Of a stretch of DNA of 64,000 nucleotides, positions 1-10,556 are shown in pieces. This DNA comes from Boesenbergia rotunda. Its lineage: Eukaryota; Streptophyta; Magnoliopsida; Zingiberales; Zingiberaceae. The first letter of the stretch is position 1. The number at the start of each line of letters is the position of its first letter. The translations under genes and the position numbers were made by a program. Where the stretch lies: the NCBI GenBank assembly GCA_024364735.1, contig JAGFNQ010000844.1:353306-417305 (forward strand), written 5' to 3'. A model generated the notes under the pieces. That model made no database searches and was not told the DNA's origin. It saw nothing but the letters and a program-made list of their open reading frames with translations.

Positions 1-662
1 ATATCGAAGCATGATAGGTAGTTTGCTATACCTCACAACTAGTCGACCCAGATATACTATTTGTTGTAGGTATGTGCTCTAGATATCAGGTCTGTGCCAA
101 GGAATCTCACCTAATCGCTGTTAAGCGAATTTTGAGATATCTCAAGGGTACAATTGGTGTAGGTCTTTGGTATCCCCGTACCGAATCTTTTGATTTGATG
201 GGCTATACGGATTCCGATTATGCTGGATGTAAGTTGGATCGGAAGAGCACTAGTGGGGGCTGCCAATTCTTAGGATCGTCTTTAGTAAGTTGGTCGAGTT
301 GGAAGCAACATTGTGTTGCTCTCTCCACTACCGAGGCAGAATATATCGCCATGGGAGAGAGTATATCGCAATTGTTGTGGATGATTCATACCTTAGAGGA
401 CTATGGATTGAGTTACAAGGGTGTGCAAGTGTTATGTGATAACATTAGCACGATTAACTTAACCAAGAATCCGGTCCATCATTCTAGGACAAAACATATT
501 GAAGTAAGACACCACTTCATTAGGGATCATGTAGCTAGGGGGAACATCATACTCTCACATGTGGAGTCAAAGTTAAACCTGGCTGACATTTTCACTAAAC
601 CACTTCCCGAGAGTGAATTTAGTTTCCTAAGACGGGAATTGGGAATGTGTCGTGCTTCATGA
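1..662 (+). pseudogene. Copia pol 3' end: end of reverse transcriptase and RNase H (element 1)
   Basis: The C-terminal part of a copia polyprotein. The RNase H domain is recognisable from the motifs YTDSDYAGC, STTEAEYIA and KHIEVRHHFIRDHV, and the frame ends at the TGA at 660-662. Compared with element A an extra C near position 50 shifts the frame between the RT tail (1-50) and the RNase H part (72-662). An R-to-W change is also seen at SWSSWKQHC. RNase H would remove the RNA template during reverse transcription. This copy is defective by the frameshift unless that is a sequencing error. The rest of pol lies left of the window. Confidence 0.92.
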
Positions 663-2061
663 TTTTCGAATTGCGGTCAAAACCCTTCATGATGATTTCG
701 AAATTGTTGGGGAACAATTGGGTAACTTTGGGAACATCTCACACAAACTATAAGGGTTACCAAAATGTTTTTGTTTGCTAGATATGGGGTGAGATGTTAG
801 GTTTAACTCAATTTCTCAAAATGTCATTGCATCCCTTGAGGAATTAAGTTAACGAGATAATAATCACGGTGGTGACCAAGTATGGGGAAAACCATTGCAT
901 AACATATGTGTATATGGCTCCATGATCATACTTGGACATTCCAATCAAGGCAACTTGATTGGAAACTTGGATTTGGAATCAAAACTTGGTTGAATTTGCT
1001 TGATTGATTGTTGATTGAGTTTGACTCCATTTAGGTGGGTCAAAGTGTTTGTTGAACTTTAAGGACTTTTGATTCTTGTTGAGGATCAATTTTAGTCATA
1101 AAATCATGTACAAGTTCGACAAAGTCCATAAATCTCGTTTGAAAATTCAGAAGTTCTGAAACTGAACTTTTCAGTTCGTATCAGGAACCCTGATCGGTCA
1201 CCGGACCGATCAGGCATAGGGCTGATCGGTCCCTAGACCGATCTGACCCCTTCCTGTGGTGTTCGGTCCACAGACCGACCTGCGAGGCAAGCCATGTTCT
1301 CCCGGAATCTGACTAAGTGTACTGAGCTAGTCTGGATCGGTCTCCGGACCGATCTGACACCCTGTGGGGATCGGTCCACAGACCGATCAGGGAGCTCAGA
1401 GGTTTCTCTCCGGACCCTACTGATCGAATCCTGATCGGTCACCCGACCGATCAGGCGCGCGTCTGATCGGTCATCCGACCGATCAGTACCAGGCCAGTCC
1501 GATCAGGCTATAGCCTGATCGGTCTGGGTGCGATCAGATCGAACGGTGATCCGTTCAAACGCATTAAATTTTGGTTGGTGGACCGATCCACCAACCGATT
1601 AATTTCGCAAAACCCCTCTTCAGCGCCGAACCCTAGCGCCGATCCTCATCTGCGCGACTTGCTTGTGCGAGAAGACCCTCCTGCGTGCTCTCCTTCCTCG
1701 CGTGAGTGTGAGTCCTGTGCTCGTTCCTTTCTCGCAGAATCATTCCGCGACCATCACTTGCGCCAAGAGCACGTTTTCTGCGCGCGTTTTCTTCCTCTCA
1801 ACTTCCAAACACGACAACGATGGCACCAAAGTAAGTTTTTGCTTTGGTTTTTCCATTCATATCAGTTCATAAAACCTTGTTTGTGAAGCTAATCATATTA
1901 TGATTTTTGTTCTTGTTCTTGCTGTGGTGTCTTGATTCTCGCCGTGACCCTTATATTTTGCCGTAACCCACTTTTCATCAAATTTCTCCTTGTTTCATAT
2001 CTATCTTTTGATTGGGTCTCATCTTATACATGATCAATTCTTGTGATTCAACCTATGTGTC
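663..2061 (+). other. Post-pol spacer of element 1
   Basis: About 1.4 kb between pol and the accessory ORF with no convincing coding frame. The first 900 bases are nearly identical to 20164-21090 in element A. The stretch from about 1600 to 2000 differs, although both copies keep landmarks such as a run reading AACCCTAGCGC. Similarity returns just before the accessory ORF. It contains the hairpin cluster listed separately. Confidence 0.75.
1190..1600 (+). repeat. Hairpin cluster with GATCGGTC/GACCGATC arms, spacer of element 1
   Basis: At least seven short inverted repeats of the form GATCGGTC, 4-8 base loop, GACCGATC lie between 1190 and 1490. A larger palindrome (TTGGTTGGTGGACCGA with its mirror) lies near 1572-1600. 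The same arms recur as an array in this element's LTR (4563-5232) and in element A. Frames predicted across it are by-products of the repeat. Confidence 0.85.
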
Positions 2062-3363
2062 ATGATCAATTCAAACCTCATTAGAAAATCTTCTAAGGGA
2101 AAGGAGGTTATAGAGGTTAGTTCAAGGGGGAAGACTTCCTCATCATCTACATCTCCTCTAAGGCCTCCACCTCCCCCACATACTCGATTTCAGAGTATCG
2201 GTCTTGCTCTAAATTTCCAATGGCACAATTTTAAACTCATGCCGTGTCGAACTATAGACCCAACTTTTATCTATGAGCACTGTCCAACAATCCGACAATG
2301 TATTGAATTTTATAATCTTCAACCCATATTGCACTTTGAAGGACCGATCAACCTTGATTTGGTTTCTGAGTTCTATAATAACATGGTGAGTGGAGAGGGC
2401 ACGGGATGGAAAACCCGTGTTGCTGGTATCGATCTCGATTTCAATCGATCTATTTTCACTGATTTTCTCGGGTGTCGCAGGTCAAACAATGATTTCTTTC
2501 TCTACCCTTTTCCTCCTACTCCCCTTCCAGTTCCTTTCGATGGAGTGACTCCCGATTCCATCTACGAGTACTTTCTAGGTCATCCCAGGCCAGAGGGTTC
2601 TGGTAAGCGCACCCGGGCCTTTCCCACTTTCCCTGCTCTTCGACTTTCCCCTGTTGACTATGTGTTGTTTAAAATCATCACCAATTGTCTCCTTCCCACT
2701 ACCTCGAAACATCTCGATGCGATTCGACCGTTCCACTGCTTGATGCTTTACGGGTTGCACCAGCAGCTAGATTTTGACCCAGTGGCTTCGGTTTACTTCT
2801 CTATCATCGTACACAGTATGCCTTCATCCCAGTCGGTCTATATGCCATTCGGCCACATCATCACTGCCTGGCTGGCGTCGGTTGGCATCGATGTTTCACA
2901 GGGCCGTATTGTGCCCATGACCCGACAGGACTGCCGTCTGGATCGTCGCATGCTTGCTCAGTCCGGCATTGTTCTCGGGACTCAGGGGCTAAGGTGGAAG
3001 GCTCGCAGACATGCAGGGGAGCTACCGAGAGCAGCCCGTGACCAGGGGGCGCTAGCTACTACTGCCGATTATGATGAGTGGGCTCCTGATCTACGCTGGC
3101 AGGTAGCGGAGATAGAGCGGAAGTTAGAGCACGAATTGCATATCTCTGAGCTCTGGCGACAGGAGGTCCGCTCAAAGTTTCAGACTTTTGATCACCGTCT
3201 CGATGTTTTGGCCTCTGATGTCTCTGAGATGCACTCCTTCCAGGACAGATGGTATGAAGAATGGTATCATCATACATTTCCAGATGGTGCATCTCCCAGT
3301 GGCCCTTCACCAGGAGATATCATCTACATTGATGATTCGGACGATGATCCAGCTGACGATTGA
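2062..3363 (+). CDS. Accessory ORF of SIRE-like element (putative plant transposon protein-like)
   Basis: An open frame of 433 codons lying between pol and the 3' LTR, where SIRE elements carry their so-called env-like ORF. It opens with a Ser/Pro-rich stretch (about residues 10-45). A central region (about 90-270) contains VSEFYNNMV, GIDLDF and VYMPFGHIIT and resembles the 'putative plant transposon protein' domain found in many plant retroelements. The C-terminus (about 340-433) is charged, probably coiled-coil, and ends in an acidic tail. I see no signal peptide and no hydrophobic segment long enough to cross a membrane, so an envelope role is not supported. Function is unknown. The homologous frame in element A is broken and strongly diverged. 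The ATG at 2062 is the first in frame. Confidence 0.7.
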   Translation: MINSNLIRKSSKGKEVIEVSSRGKTSSSSTSPLRPPPPPHTRFQSIGLALNFQWHNFKLMPCRTIDPTFIYEHCPTIRQCIEFYNLQPILHFEGPINLDLVSEFYNNMVSGEGTGWKTRVAGIDLDFNRSIFTDFLGCRRSNNDFFLYPFPPTPLPVPFDGVTPDSIYEYFLGHPRPEGSGKRTRAFPTFPALRLSPVDYVLFKIITNCLLPTTSKHLDAIRPFHCLMLYGLHQQLDFDPVASVYFSIIVHSMPSSQSVYMPFGHIITAWLASVGIDVSQGRIVPMTRQDCRLDRRMLAQSGIVLGTQGLRWKARRHAGELPRAARDQGALATTADYDEWAPDLRWQVAEIERKLEHELHISELWRQEVRSKFQTFDHRLDVLASDVSEMHSFQDRWYEEWYHHTFPDGASPSGPSPGDIIYIDDSDDDPADD

Positions 3364-3969
3364 CCGCTCTATGTTCATGTTTGTTGTTTTTGACGGATGT
3401 GTACATCCTGACCTTTTTGTTCCATCTTGCTTAAGATGTTCCTGTCTGATGATGCTATGATGACTAGTATTTGGATTTGTGCTATATTACCATGATTATG
3501 TTTTTATCACATGATAATATGCATATTGTTGATGCCATGTTGTTTATATGCCTATGATCTGCATGATTGATCCATTGCCATGTTCATGCTTACACTGCCA
3601 TGTTTACTTGATACTTATGAATATTATGGCATGTTCTGCGATCTTATACTTCATACGCATATGATGCATGTGCTTGCTATGTCTTATGATACCTTTTCAC
3701 ATGCGGTCGTATGATTATTCCACAAACTATTACATCTTTGTTGATTTGGGATACCCCTAGGGTTGAGGGGGAGTTTGTTTAAAACTTAACAGCCCCTCTA
3801 GCTCCTTTTCGGTGTTCGACAAAGGGGGAGAGTGTGGATTGGTTAAGTTTAGAATGACCATGTTGTAGGGGGAGGATCTGGATTCCCCTATGATTCTAAA
3901 GTTGAAAAGAATATTGATTGAGATCACTAAACTTAAAATCGGATTGTCAAACAACAAAAAGGGGGAGAT
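3364..3969 (+). other. 3' untranslated part of element 1 with polypurine tract
   Basis: Non-coding DNA after the accessory ORF. From about 3527 it is almost identical to 23011-23452 of element A. It ends in the purine run AAAAAGGGGGAGAT at 3956-3969, directly before the LTR. This is the expected primer for plus-strand synthesis. Confidence 0.85.
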
Positions 3970-4080
3970 TGTTGATGCAGTCTGGCCCTGATTGTTGTTT
4001 TGGTGTTGACATCGATTTTAGTTTAGGTTGATCATGTTGATTATGATTAAGTCCTGATCGGGGATCAGGCATGGTATGGA

Positions 4081-4560
4081 AAATCCTAGTCTGGAGGGCT
4101 AGGTGATGGAAAATCCTAACCTGGAGGGTTAGGTGTTGAAAATCCTAGTCTGGGAGGCTAGGTGTTTGGAAAAGTCCTAGTCTGGGAGGCTAGGTGTTTG
4201 GAAAAGTCCTAATTCGGAAGGGTTGGGTGAAAAGTCCTAGCTTGGAGGGCTAGGTGAAAAGTCCTAACTTGGAGGGTTAGGTGCAAATTCCCATCCTGGA
4301 GAATTAGGTGAAAAAGTCCTGGCTTGGAGGGTCAGGTGCCTAGCTTGGAGGGCTAGGTTGGATGATGTTCTAACTCGGAAGGGTTGGGTGAAAAGTCCTA
4401 GCTTGGAGGGCTAGGTGAAAAGTCCTAGCTTGGAGGGCTAGGTGAAAAGTCCTAACTTGGAGGGTTAGGTGCAAATTCCCAACTTGGAGAGTTAGATGGA
4501 AAATCCTTAGCTTGGAGGGCTAAGGTGGATGGAAACTTAGCTTGGAGGGCTGAGTTTGAG
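4081..4560 (+). repeat. Tandem array of about 27-bp palindromic units in LTR
   Basis: Around 16 imperfect units of the type AAAGTCCTAGCTTGGAGGG followed by CTAGGTG. Each unit is a small inverted repeat (CCTAG, about 9-base loop, CTAGG). Variants have CCTAAC...GTTAGG, so compensating changes keep the arms paired. The same array is in element A at 13148-13625 and 23560-24025. Confidence 0.9.
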
Positions 4561-4562
4561 TC

Positions 4563-5232
4563 TCTGGATCGGTCTGGTGATCGATCAGGGATTCTGGCAC
4601 GCTGCTCCTTCGTGGATCGGTCTGGTGACCGATCCAGCGATGACTGATCGGTCGGGCGACCGATCAGGGAGCACACAGTGAGGTTGGGAACCTACTGTGT
4701 TGCTCCTGATCGATCTGGTGACCGATCAGGGAGTATGCGTTTCACCCATTGACTGGCTCCTGATCGGTCTGGTGACCGATCAGGGAGCGAGCAGTGAGGT
4801 TGAGTTCCCTTGCTGAACTGCTCCTGATCGGTCTGGTGACCGATCAGGATCACTGTGCAGATCGTTCCGGAGAACGATCAAGTGTCGCAGGTTCCTCTCT
4901 ATGATCGATCAGGACGGATCCTGATCGGTCTGGAGCCAGTCTGATCGGTCTGGTGACCGATCAGGAGGCTGCCTGATCGGTCCGGTGACCGATCAGAAGG
5001 CTTAGCCTGCGAGACTCAGAAATCGCTCAATATAAGGGTGGATCGGTCCGATGAACGATCCACTACCTGGGATCAGTCTGGTGATCGGTCCAGGAGAATC
5101 TCAAGGAAATCGCGATTTCTGATTGAGCGTTGGGGATCGATCAGGACGGAGCCTGATCGGTCTGGAACCAGCCTGATCGGTCTGGTGACCGATCAGGAGG
5201 CTCTCTGATCGGTCCGGTGACCGATCACTTTA
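4563..5232 (+). repeat. Hairpin array with TGATCGGTC/GACCGATCA arms in LTR
   Basis: About a dozen inverted repeats, arms TGATCGGTC and GACCGATCA with a TGGT-type loop, irregularly spaced through U3. A TATA-like AATATAAGG lies inside the array at about 5029-5037. Copies in element A occupy 13636-14272, and in its 3' LTR the region partly covered by the N gap. Confidence 0.9.
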
Positions 5233-6239
5233 ATTCAAACTGCACTGTCAGACGCTCTGATCGCGTCTGAACACAACTGATTCGCTGCCACTTTTCTCTG
5301 ATATTTGATATGCTGCTTGATTTGGTGCTCTAATACTCTGATTAAGTTTCAGGTGACAGGGGAGGATTCAAACACTCAAGGAGAAGTCAAAGAGAGCTTT
5401 CCTTGGATCAGGTTTGTCCCTTTCTCCACACAGGTTGCAACGGCTGGATGCAGGACTGAAGCTGCTGACTGAGGCTTGGCTGAGGGAGCTCAGGAAGTTC
5501 AGTTAGGGTTCAGTGTAGCTGGCGCGTTGGCAGTGAGGCAGCTGTAGGCTGCTGGAGATGAGATCATCTGTGACTTGGCGGAGAAACAAAAGGAACGAGA
5601 GTTGTGGTGTTCAGTAACGATTTTGATCCTTGTGCTCTTGAGTTCCTGCGTTGTGTTCCACATCAAGCTTGCTGTTCTTGAGTTCTTCAATCATTCTGAG
5701 CAAGCTATTGAAAAGCAATCATCATACTTGAGCACTTGAAGGAGAAGACAAGAGGCTTGGAGTCCGACAGTGGGAAGACACGGAGAAGGGTTCTTGCGTG
5801 AGATCGCCACTGGGTGGAGCTCAGGGAAGCTTGCTGTGTTTTTGTCCTTGCTAAGTGTTTGAGTAAGATCCTTCTTGTTGTTTCTTTGTGCTTAAACTAT
5901 ATCCTTATTTGAAACATACTGTGGAGAGGTTTCTCCACCGAGAAGGAGGTTGCTTCATATCCGGTGATTACCGGGGCTTGATCTGCTGACGATCAAGGGA
6001 TCGCCCACCTTAAGGGCACGCCAAGGAGTAGGGGCAAGTTATCCCCGAACCTTGTAAAATCTCCTTGTTAGCGATCTTGCTAATCTTGCTAGTTAGGTTT
6101 TGGTTTAAGTTTCTGCAAGTTTTGTTTTCATACTTCCGCTGTGCTATTAATAGCTTCAAGTGCAGAAATTTGATAACTCTTCAAAGAAGAAGTGATTGGC
6201 TATATTCACCCCCCCTCTCTAGCCATCTCGTTCCCAACA

Positions 6240-7761
6240 CCTAAGACTATAGATGAAACCCTACCTGATCCTGATTGGATCATAGCTATGCAAGAAGAAT
6301 TAGCCCAATTTGAGAGGAACCAAGTCTGGGAATTAGTGCCTAAACCTGAGGGCAAATCCGTCATTGACACTAAGTGGGTTTTCAGGAATAAGTTAAATGA
6401 TCAAGGAGAAATAGTCAGAAATAAAGCCCGCTTAGTAGCGAAAGGATTCAGCCAAGTAGAAGGGTTAGATTATGACGAAACCTATGCCCAGTAGCTAGAC
6501 TTGAGTCCATTAGGATGTTATTGGCCTTTGCATCCCATAAAGGATTCAAACTATACCAAATGGATGTAAAGTCAGCCTTTCTAAATGGATTCATTAAAGA
6601 AGAAGTCTATGTAGGACAACCCCCCGGATTTGAGGACTTAGAAAGACCTGACCACATTTATAAACTTACTAAAGCACTATATGGACTAAAACAAGCACCT
6701 AGGACTTGGTATGAACACCTATCAACTTACTTAATTTCTAAAGAATTTAAACAAGTCAAATTGACTCAACCCTATTTATTAAAACCTTAGGAAAAGATAT
6801 ATTTATTGCCTATATATACGTAGATGACATAATCTTTGGATCCACCAACTCAAACTTTCTAAAAGAATTCGTGAAAATAATGAAAAATGAGTTTGAAATG
6901 AGTTTAGTTGGTGAGCTAAATTTCTTTCTAGGGTTACAAATCAAACAAACTAGAGATAGAAACTATATCCATCAATCCAAATATGCTAAAGAATTAATAA
7001 AAAAATTTAATATGGATAACTCTAAAAGCATAAGTACTCCCATGGCCACAAATGTAAAAATAGATAGTGACCCTGATGGAAAACCAGTAGACCTTAAACT
7101 CTATAGAAGTATGATAGGAAGTCTACTGTACCTTACAGCCAGCAGACCTGATATCCTTTTTTCTGTAGGAATGTGTGCTAGATACCAAACATGTGCTAAG
7201 GAAACGCACTTAGCAGCCCTAAAAAGAATACTAAGATATGTTAAGGGCACCCTAAATGTAGGGATTTGGTATCCTAGGACTTCAACTTTTGATTTGTCAA
7301 GATATTCGGATTCTGAGTACGCTGGTTGTAAATTAGATAGAAAGAGCACAAGTGGAAGCTGTCAACTGTTAGGAAATAGTCTAGTAAGTTGGTGCAGCAG
7401 AAAACAACACTGTGTAGCTATATCCATAACTGAAGCTGAGTATGTAGCCGTAGGAGAGTGTGTAGCACAACTTTTATGGATGATGCACACTCTTAAGGAC
7501 TTCCAGCTCAACTACACCCAAACTCAGGTTTTTATTGACAACATAAGCTCAATTAATCTAACTAAAAATCCAATCCAACATTCCAAAACTAAACACATAG
7601 AAGTTAAACATCACTTTGTAAGAGACCATGTAGCCAGAGGTGAGATAGTCCTTAAGCATGTAGATTCTAAATCTAACTTAGCTGACATATTTACTAAACC
7701 CCTACCTGAGTCTGAGTTCAGCTCACTAAGAAGGCAGTTAGGACTATGCTTGGTAGAATAG
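6240..7761 (+). pseudogene. Copia pol fragment: RT and RNase H (element B)
   Basis: The fragment begins in the middle of pol, at the N-terminal part of the RT domain (DPDWIIAMQEE, DTKWVFRNK, ARLVAKGFSQVEGLDY). It continues through MDVKSAFLNG and the catalytic YVDD at about 6820-6832 to an RNase H domain ending at 7759-7761. There are two frameshifts: one near 6490, where one base is missing after TYA, and one near 6760. It is related to, but clearly diverged from, the pol of elements 1 and A. The first codons of the apparent frame upstream of 6240 belong to the inserted LTR and should not be counted. Confidence 0.92.
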
Positions 7762-9010
7762 GTTTACTCTTTTTTTGGTTTTCTTACTCAAATCAGTTTT
7801 AAAGAAATTTTTAAATGCTTTCAAAATCAGCTTTTATTCAGTTTTGAAAAGTTTTAAAATAAAGTTTTCGACTTAGTTTTATTTTCAAAACTACCCCTTT
7901 TAAAACTAGGGTTTTTTCGCAAATGAACTTAGCCTAGGCCCTAACCCTAGAACTGCATGCACCTATAGATTTAGAAGCTAGCATCTCACAAGCACCTTAG
8001 GGTACTTTTGATTGATAACTTAGAAAGGGTTGAGATGCTTAGGTCTTTGCCTTAATTCAAGATGCTTTAAGTCAGTGCATCTGCAGTAATTGGGGCACTA
8101 AATACAACTTACACAGTAATCAAGTTAAGTGTCAAGTTTAGAAAATCTAACTTGAACAGAACACTTAACTTGACTAACCCTAGCGAAAACTACTGTTTAT
8201 AACAGTTAGTAAGTAGCTAATTGGGGTTAGACAGGTCCCTAAAAGAGGAAATTGAAACTGATTTGATTTAATTCTCATCATGAATTGGTTCAGTACAGCA
8301 AAATCATGCAAGTTATTTCCCTTATGCAATTTAATTATTCTGTTTCTGCTGTATTTATTTGTGTTTGATATATGGCAAAGGGGGAGAGATAGGAAAGGAG
8401 AGAGTTTAAAATTTTTTCTAGTTTAAAATTTTTTCTCTAACTCAAACTCTATCCTTTATTCAAAAAGTACTTAATTAAATTTTTTCAAAAGTACTAAAAT
8501 TTTCAAAAATACTAAGTTTTTCAAAAGTACTAAATTTTTCAAAAGTACTAAATTTTTTAAACCTTTTCTAAGTACTTAAGTTTTTTAAACTTTTCTAAGT
8601 ACTTAAGTTTTTTAAACTTTTTTAAGTACTTAAGTTTTTCAAATTTCACTAAGTACGTTAAAAACTTAAAGTTTTCAAAACTTCTTTGAGTACCTTAAAC
8701 TTAAGGCATCAAAATTGTCCTTAGTACTCAAACTTAAGTTTTCAGAATCCTTCTTAAGTTTTCTAAGTATTTAAACTCAAAATATTCTACAAGTTCTCCA
8801 AAATAGACAACCAAAATTAATTTCTGTTGAAAATTATTCTAAGTAAAAATCATCCTTAAACTTAGAATTTATTTTCAAAAACCCCACGAAGTTTTAAAAA
8901 ATCTAGGGGGAGATTCCTTCCAGGGAGAGGGAATAAAATTTAATTTTTACTTGCTCTGATTAACTTAAACTTTTTGAACCAGGGTTGCCATAAATTAAAA
9001 AGGGGGAGAT
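7762..9010 (+). other. 3' non-coding region of element B with AT-rich repeats and polypurine tract
   Basis: No coding frame. It includes an internal AAGGGGGAGAGA purine tract at about 8378-8390 and a low-complexity stretch (8460-8650) of repeated AAGTACTTAAGTTTTTT-like units. The terminal polypurine tract AAAAAGGGGGAGAT lies just before the LTR at 9011. Confidence 0.8.
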
Positions 9011-10377
9011 TGTTGGTGCAGAAAGCACCCAAGTCGAACCTGAGTTTTGATAATGGCAAAAGGGTTCAAAAGTTAAGTCTTATTTGTTATCTAACATGCT
9101 ACTCAAGTGTGTAGGAAAAGTCCTAGCGAAGGACTGCTAGGCACTGGCGAAGGAATGCCAGGGTAAAAAGTCCTAGTGAAGGACTGCTAGGTACTGGCGA
9201 AGGAATGCCATGGTACCGAAGCCCTAGCGAAGGACTGCTAGGCATCAGGCGAACGACAGCTTGGGACTGAAGACCTGGCGAACGAATGCTAGGCACCGGG
9301 CGAAGGACAGCTTGGTATCCAAGACCTGGCGAAGGACCGCTAGGCAAAAGTCCAACCGGAGGAGCCGGTTGGCATCAGGTACATTCTCCTGAGAGGAGTA
9401 GGTGAGGACGCGTTCCCCGTCGAGGGAACAGTAGGCGTCGGTTCGACCTAGGGCTCCATTTTGGAGACCCAAAATCAGAACCAAGACAGCTAAGGCTGTA
9501 TAAACTAACATCTTATTGTTTTATGTTGTTTTGGACTAACCCTGGATGCAGGACCGAAGGAACGAGTGTCTGTAGCTCAGAGAGCCTCAAAGGAGTGAGG
9601 CAAAGGCTGAGTAGGGCGCCCGGAGTGTCCCAGGCGCCCCCAAGGTGAACACAAACAGTTGAAGCAAAGGAACTGCGTCTGCAGCTCATGGGCAGGGCGC
9701 CCGTGCTCCCGGGCGCCCCCGCTGCTCCCGGGCGCCCCGGATGGTCCGGGCACCCCCAGGTGAAGCTAACGAAGCAGATCCCATCGAAGCCAACGGATAA
9801 GAAGAGACCCGGTCAACCCGGGCGCCCCCAGCGTCGCAGGCGCCCCCGTCAAGATCTGATCCTGAGTTTGAAGGGATCAGAAGCTGACCGAGTGAAAGTC
9901 GGATCGGCCGATACGTGGGGGGGGGGGGGCGCCCCCGACGTTCCGAGCGCCCCCAGGGGCTATAAATAGGCCCTCGACCCCAAGGCTTCGAACAACACTT
10001 CTTCCATCGCCAACTTGCTCTTCGACTCAAAGCGCTCTGCTCCGGGAACCTTCCACTCACGACTCAAGCGCCTACGACGTCCATCTGCACCGAAGTATAA
10101 ACTACACCGGACGTCGGTAACGAAGAGCTATTTTCTTTCAGATTACTATACTACAATTGTACAACTCTTGTAAACTGTTTTTGCGCACTTATAGAATTGC
10201 CCGCAGAAAATGGTCAACGACCGTGAGCCTTGGAGTAGGAGTCGACCTAGGCTCTGAACCAAGTAAAACTACCTGTGTTTGCGATTGTCTTTATTCTGCT
10301 GCGTACTTGCTCTAGTTTTTATCCGAAAAGCATTTTACGATATTCACCCCCCCTCTATCGTTTCTCTCGATCCAACA
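9011..10377 (+). repeat. 3' LTR of element B
   Basis: Begins TGTTGGTGCAG and ends GATCCAACA, directly after a polypurine tract. U3 holds an array of CCTAG/CTAGG hairpins (about 9115-9360), then GC-rich palindromes built on GGGCGCCC (about 9611-9957), then a TATA box. The layout mirrors the unrelated-looking LTR at 62101-63631. A 13-base G run occurs at 9917-9929. Confidence 0.9.
9960..9969 (+). promoter_or_regulatory. TATA box in LTR of element B
   Basis: CTATAAATAG immediately downstream of the GGGCGCCC palindromes. This is the expected position for the U3/R promoter of a retrotransposon LTR. The equivalent site in the LTR at 62101 is CTATATAAGG at 63134. Confidence 0.7.
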
Positions 10378-10556
10378 GTAACTACATAGCCAGTATCACA
10401 TAATTGACTTATGCTAAGCAAGTTAAATTTAAAATTTTCAACCAAAAGTACCTTTTTAATAACAAAGTAAGATTTAAGTTCAATGTTACCTGACCCAATC
10501 ACCTTGAGTGTAGCATTGATGCCAAATGCTACTGAGCCTAGGTTCTTGAACTTGAA
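10378..10556 (-). pseudogene. Copia protease / pre-integrase fragment, minus strand
   Basis: The minus strand translates without stops for about 59 codons into the region downstream of the copia protease active site, with SVAFGINATLKVIG, KKVLLVENFKFNLL and SISQLCDTGY. Element A has the equivalent at 17150-17300. Homology starts exactly at the right end of element B's LTR, so element B inserted into an older copia element of opposite orientation. It is lost beyond 10556. Confidence 0.85.

Larger units (their letters stand above)
1..6239 (+). mobile_element. Element 1: SIRE-like Ty1/copia retrotransposon, 5' part beyond the window
   Basis: The visible parts, in order, are the end of pol (RT tail and RNase H), a long non-coding spacer with hairpins, an accessory ORF, a polypurine tract and a 2.27-kb 3' LTR that begins TG and ends CA. 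The same order is seen in element A (13040-25569), with near-identical pol end, spacer and LTR. The element stops at 6239, where sequence of another copia pol (element B) begins in mid-frame, so element 1 inserted into element B. Its 5' LTR and the left target-site copy lie outside the window. Confidence 0.9.
3970..6239 (+). repeat. 3' LTR of element 1
   Basis: Starts TGTTGATGCAG and ends CCCAACA, about 2.27 kb. It matches the two LTRs of element A (13040-15267 and 23453-25569) throughout. It contains a tandem array of about 27-bp units (4081-4560), then a hairpin array (4563-5232), an AATATAAGG TATA-like site near 5030, and a long transcribed part. The bases after it (CTAAG) should be one copy of the 5-bp target duplication. 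The other copy is outside the window. Confidence 0.92.
6240..10377 (+). mobile_element. Element B: Ty1/copia retrotransposon, 3' part
   Basis: Visible parts are pol from the start of the RT region (6240-7761), a long AT-rich 3' non-coding region, a polypurine tract and a 1.37-kb 3' LTR. The left side is cut by the insertion of element 1 and its remainder should lie left of the window. On the right it ends at 10377 inside a minus-strand copia fragment, so it is itself an insertion. Confidence 0.88.

Noticed and set aside
2062..3363. Retroviral-type envelope glycoprotein
   Set aside because: No signal peptide, membrane anchor or cysteine pattern of an envelope protein visible.
4081..5232. Regular repeats resembling a CRISPR array
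   Set aside because: Units are adjacent, imperfect and palindromic, without unique spacers, and lie in a plant LTR present in three copies.
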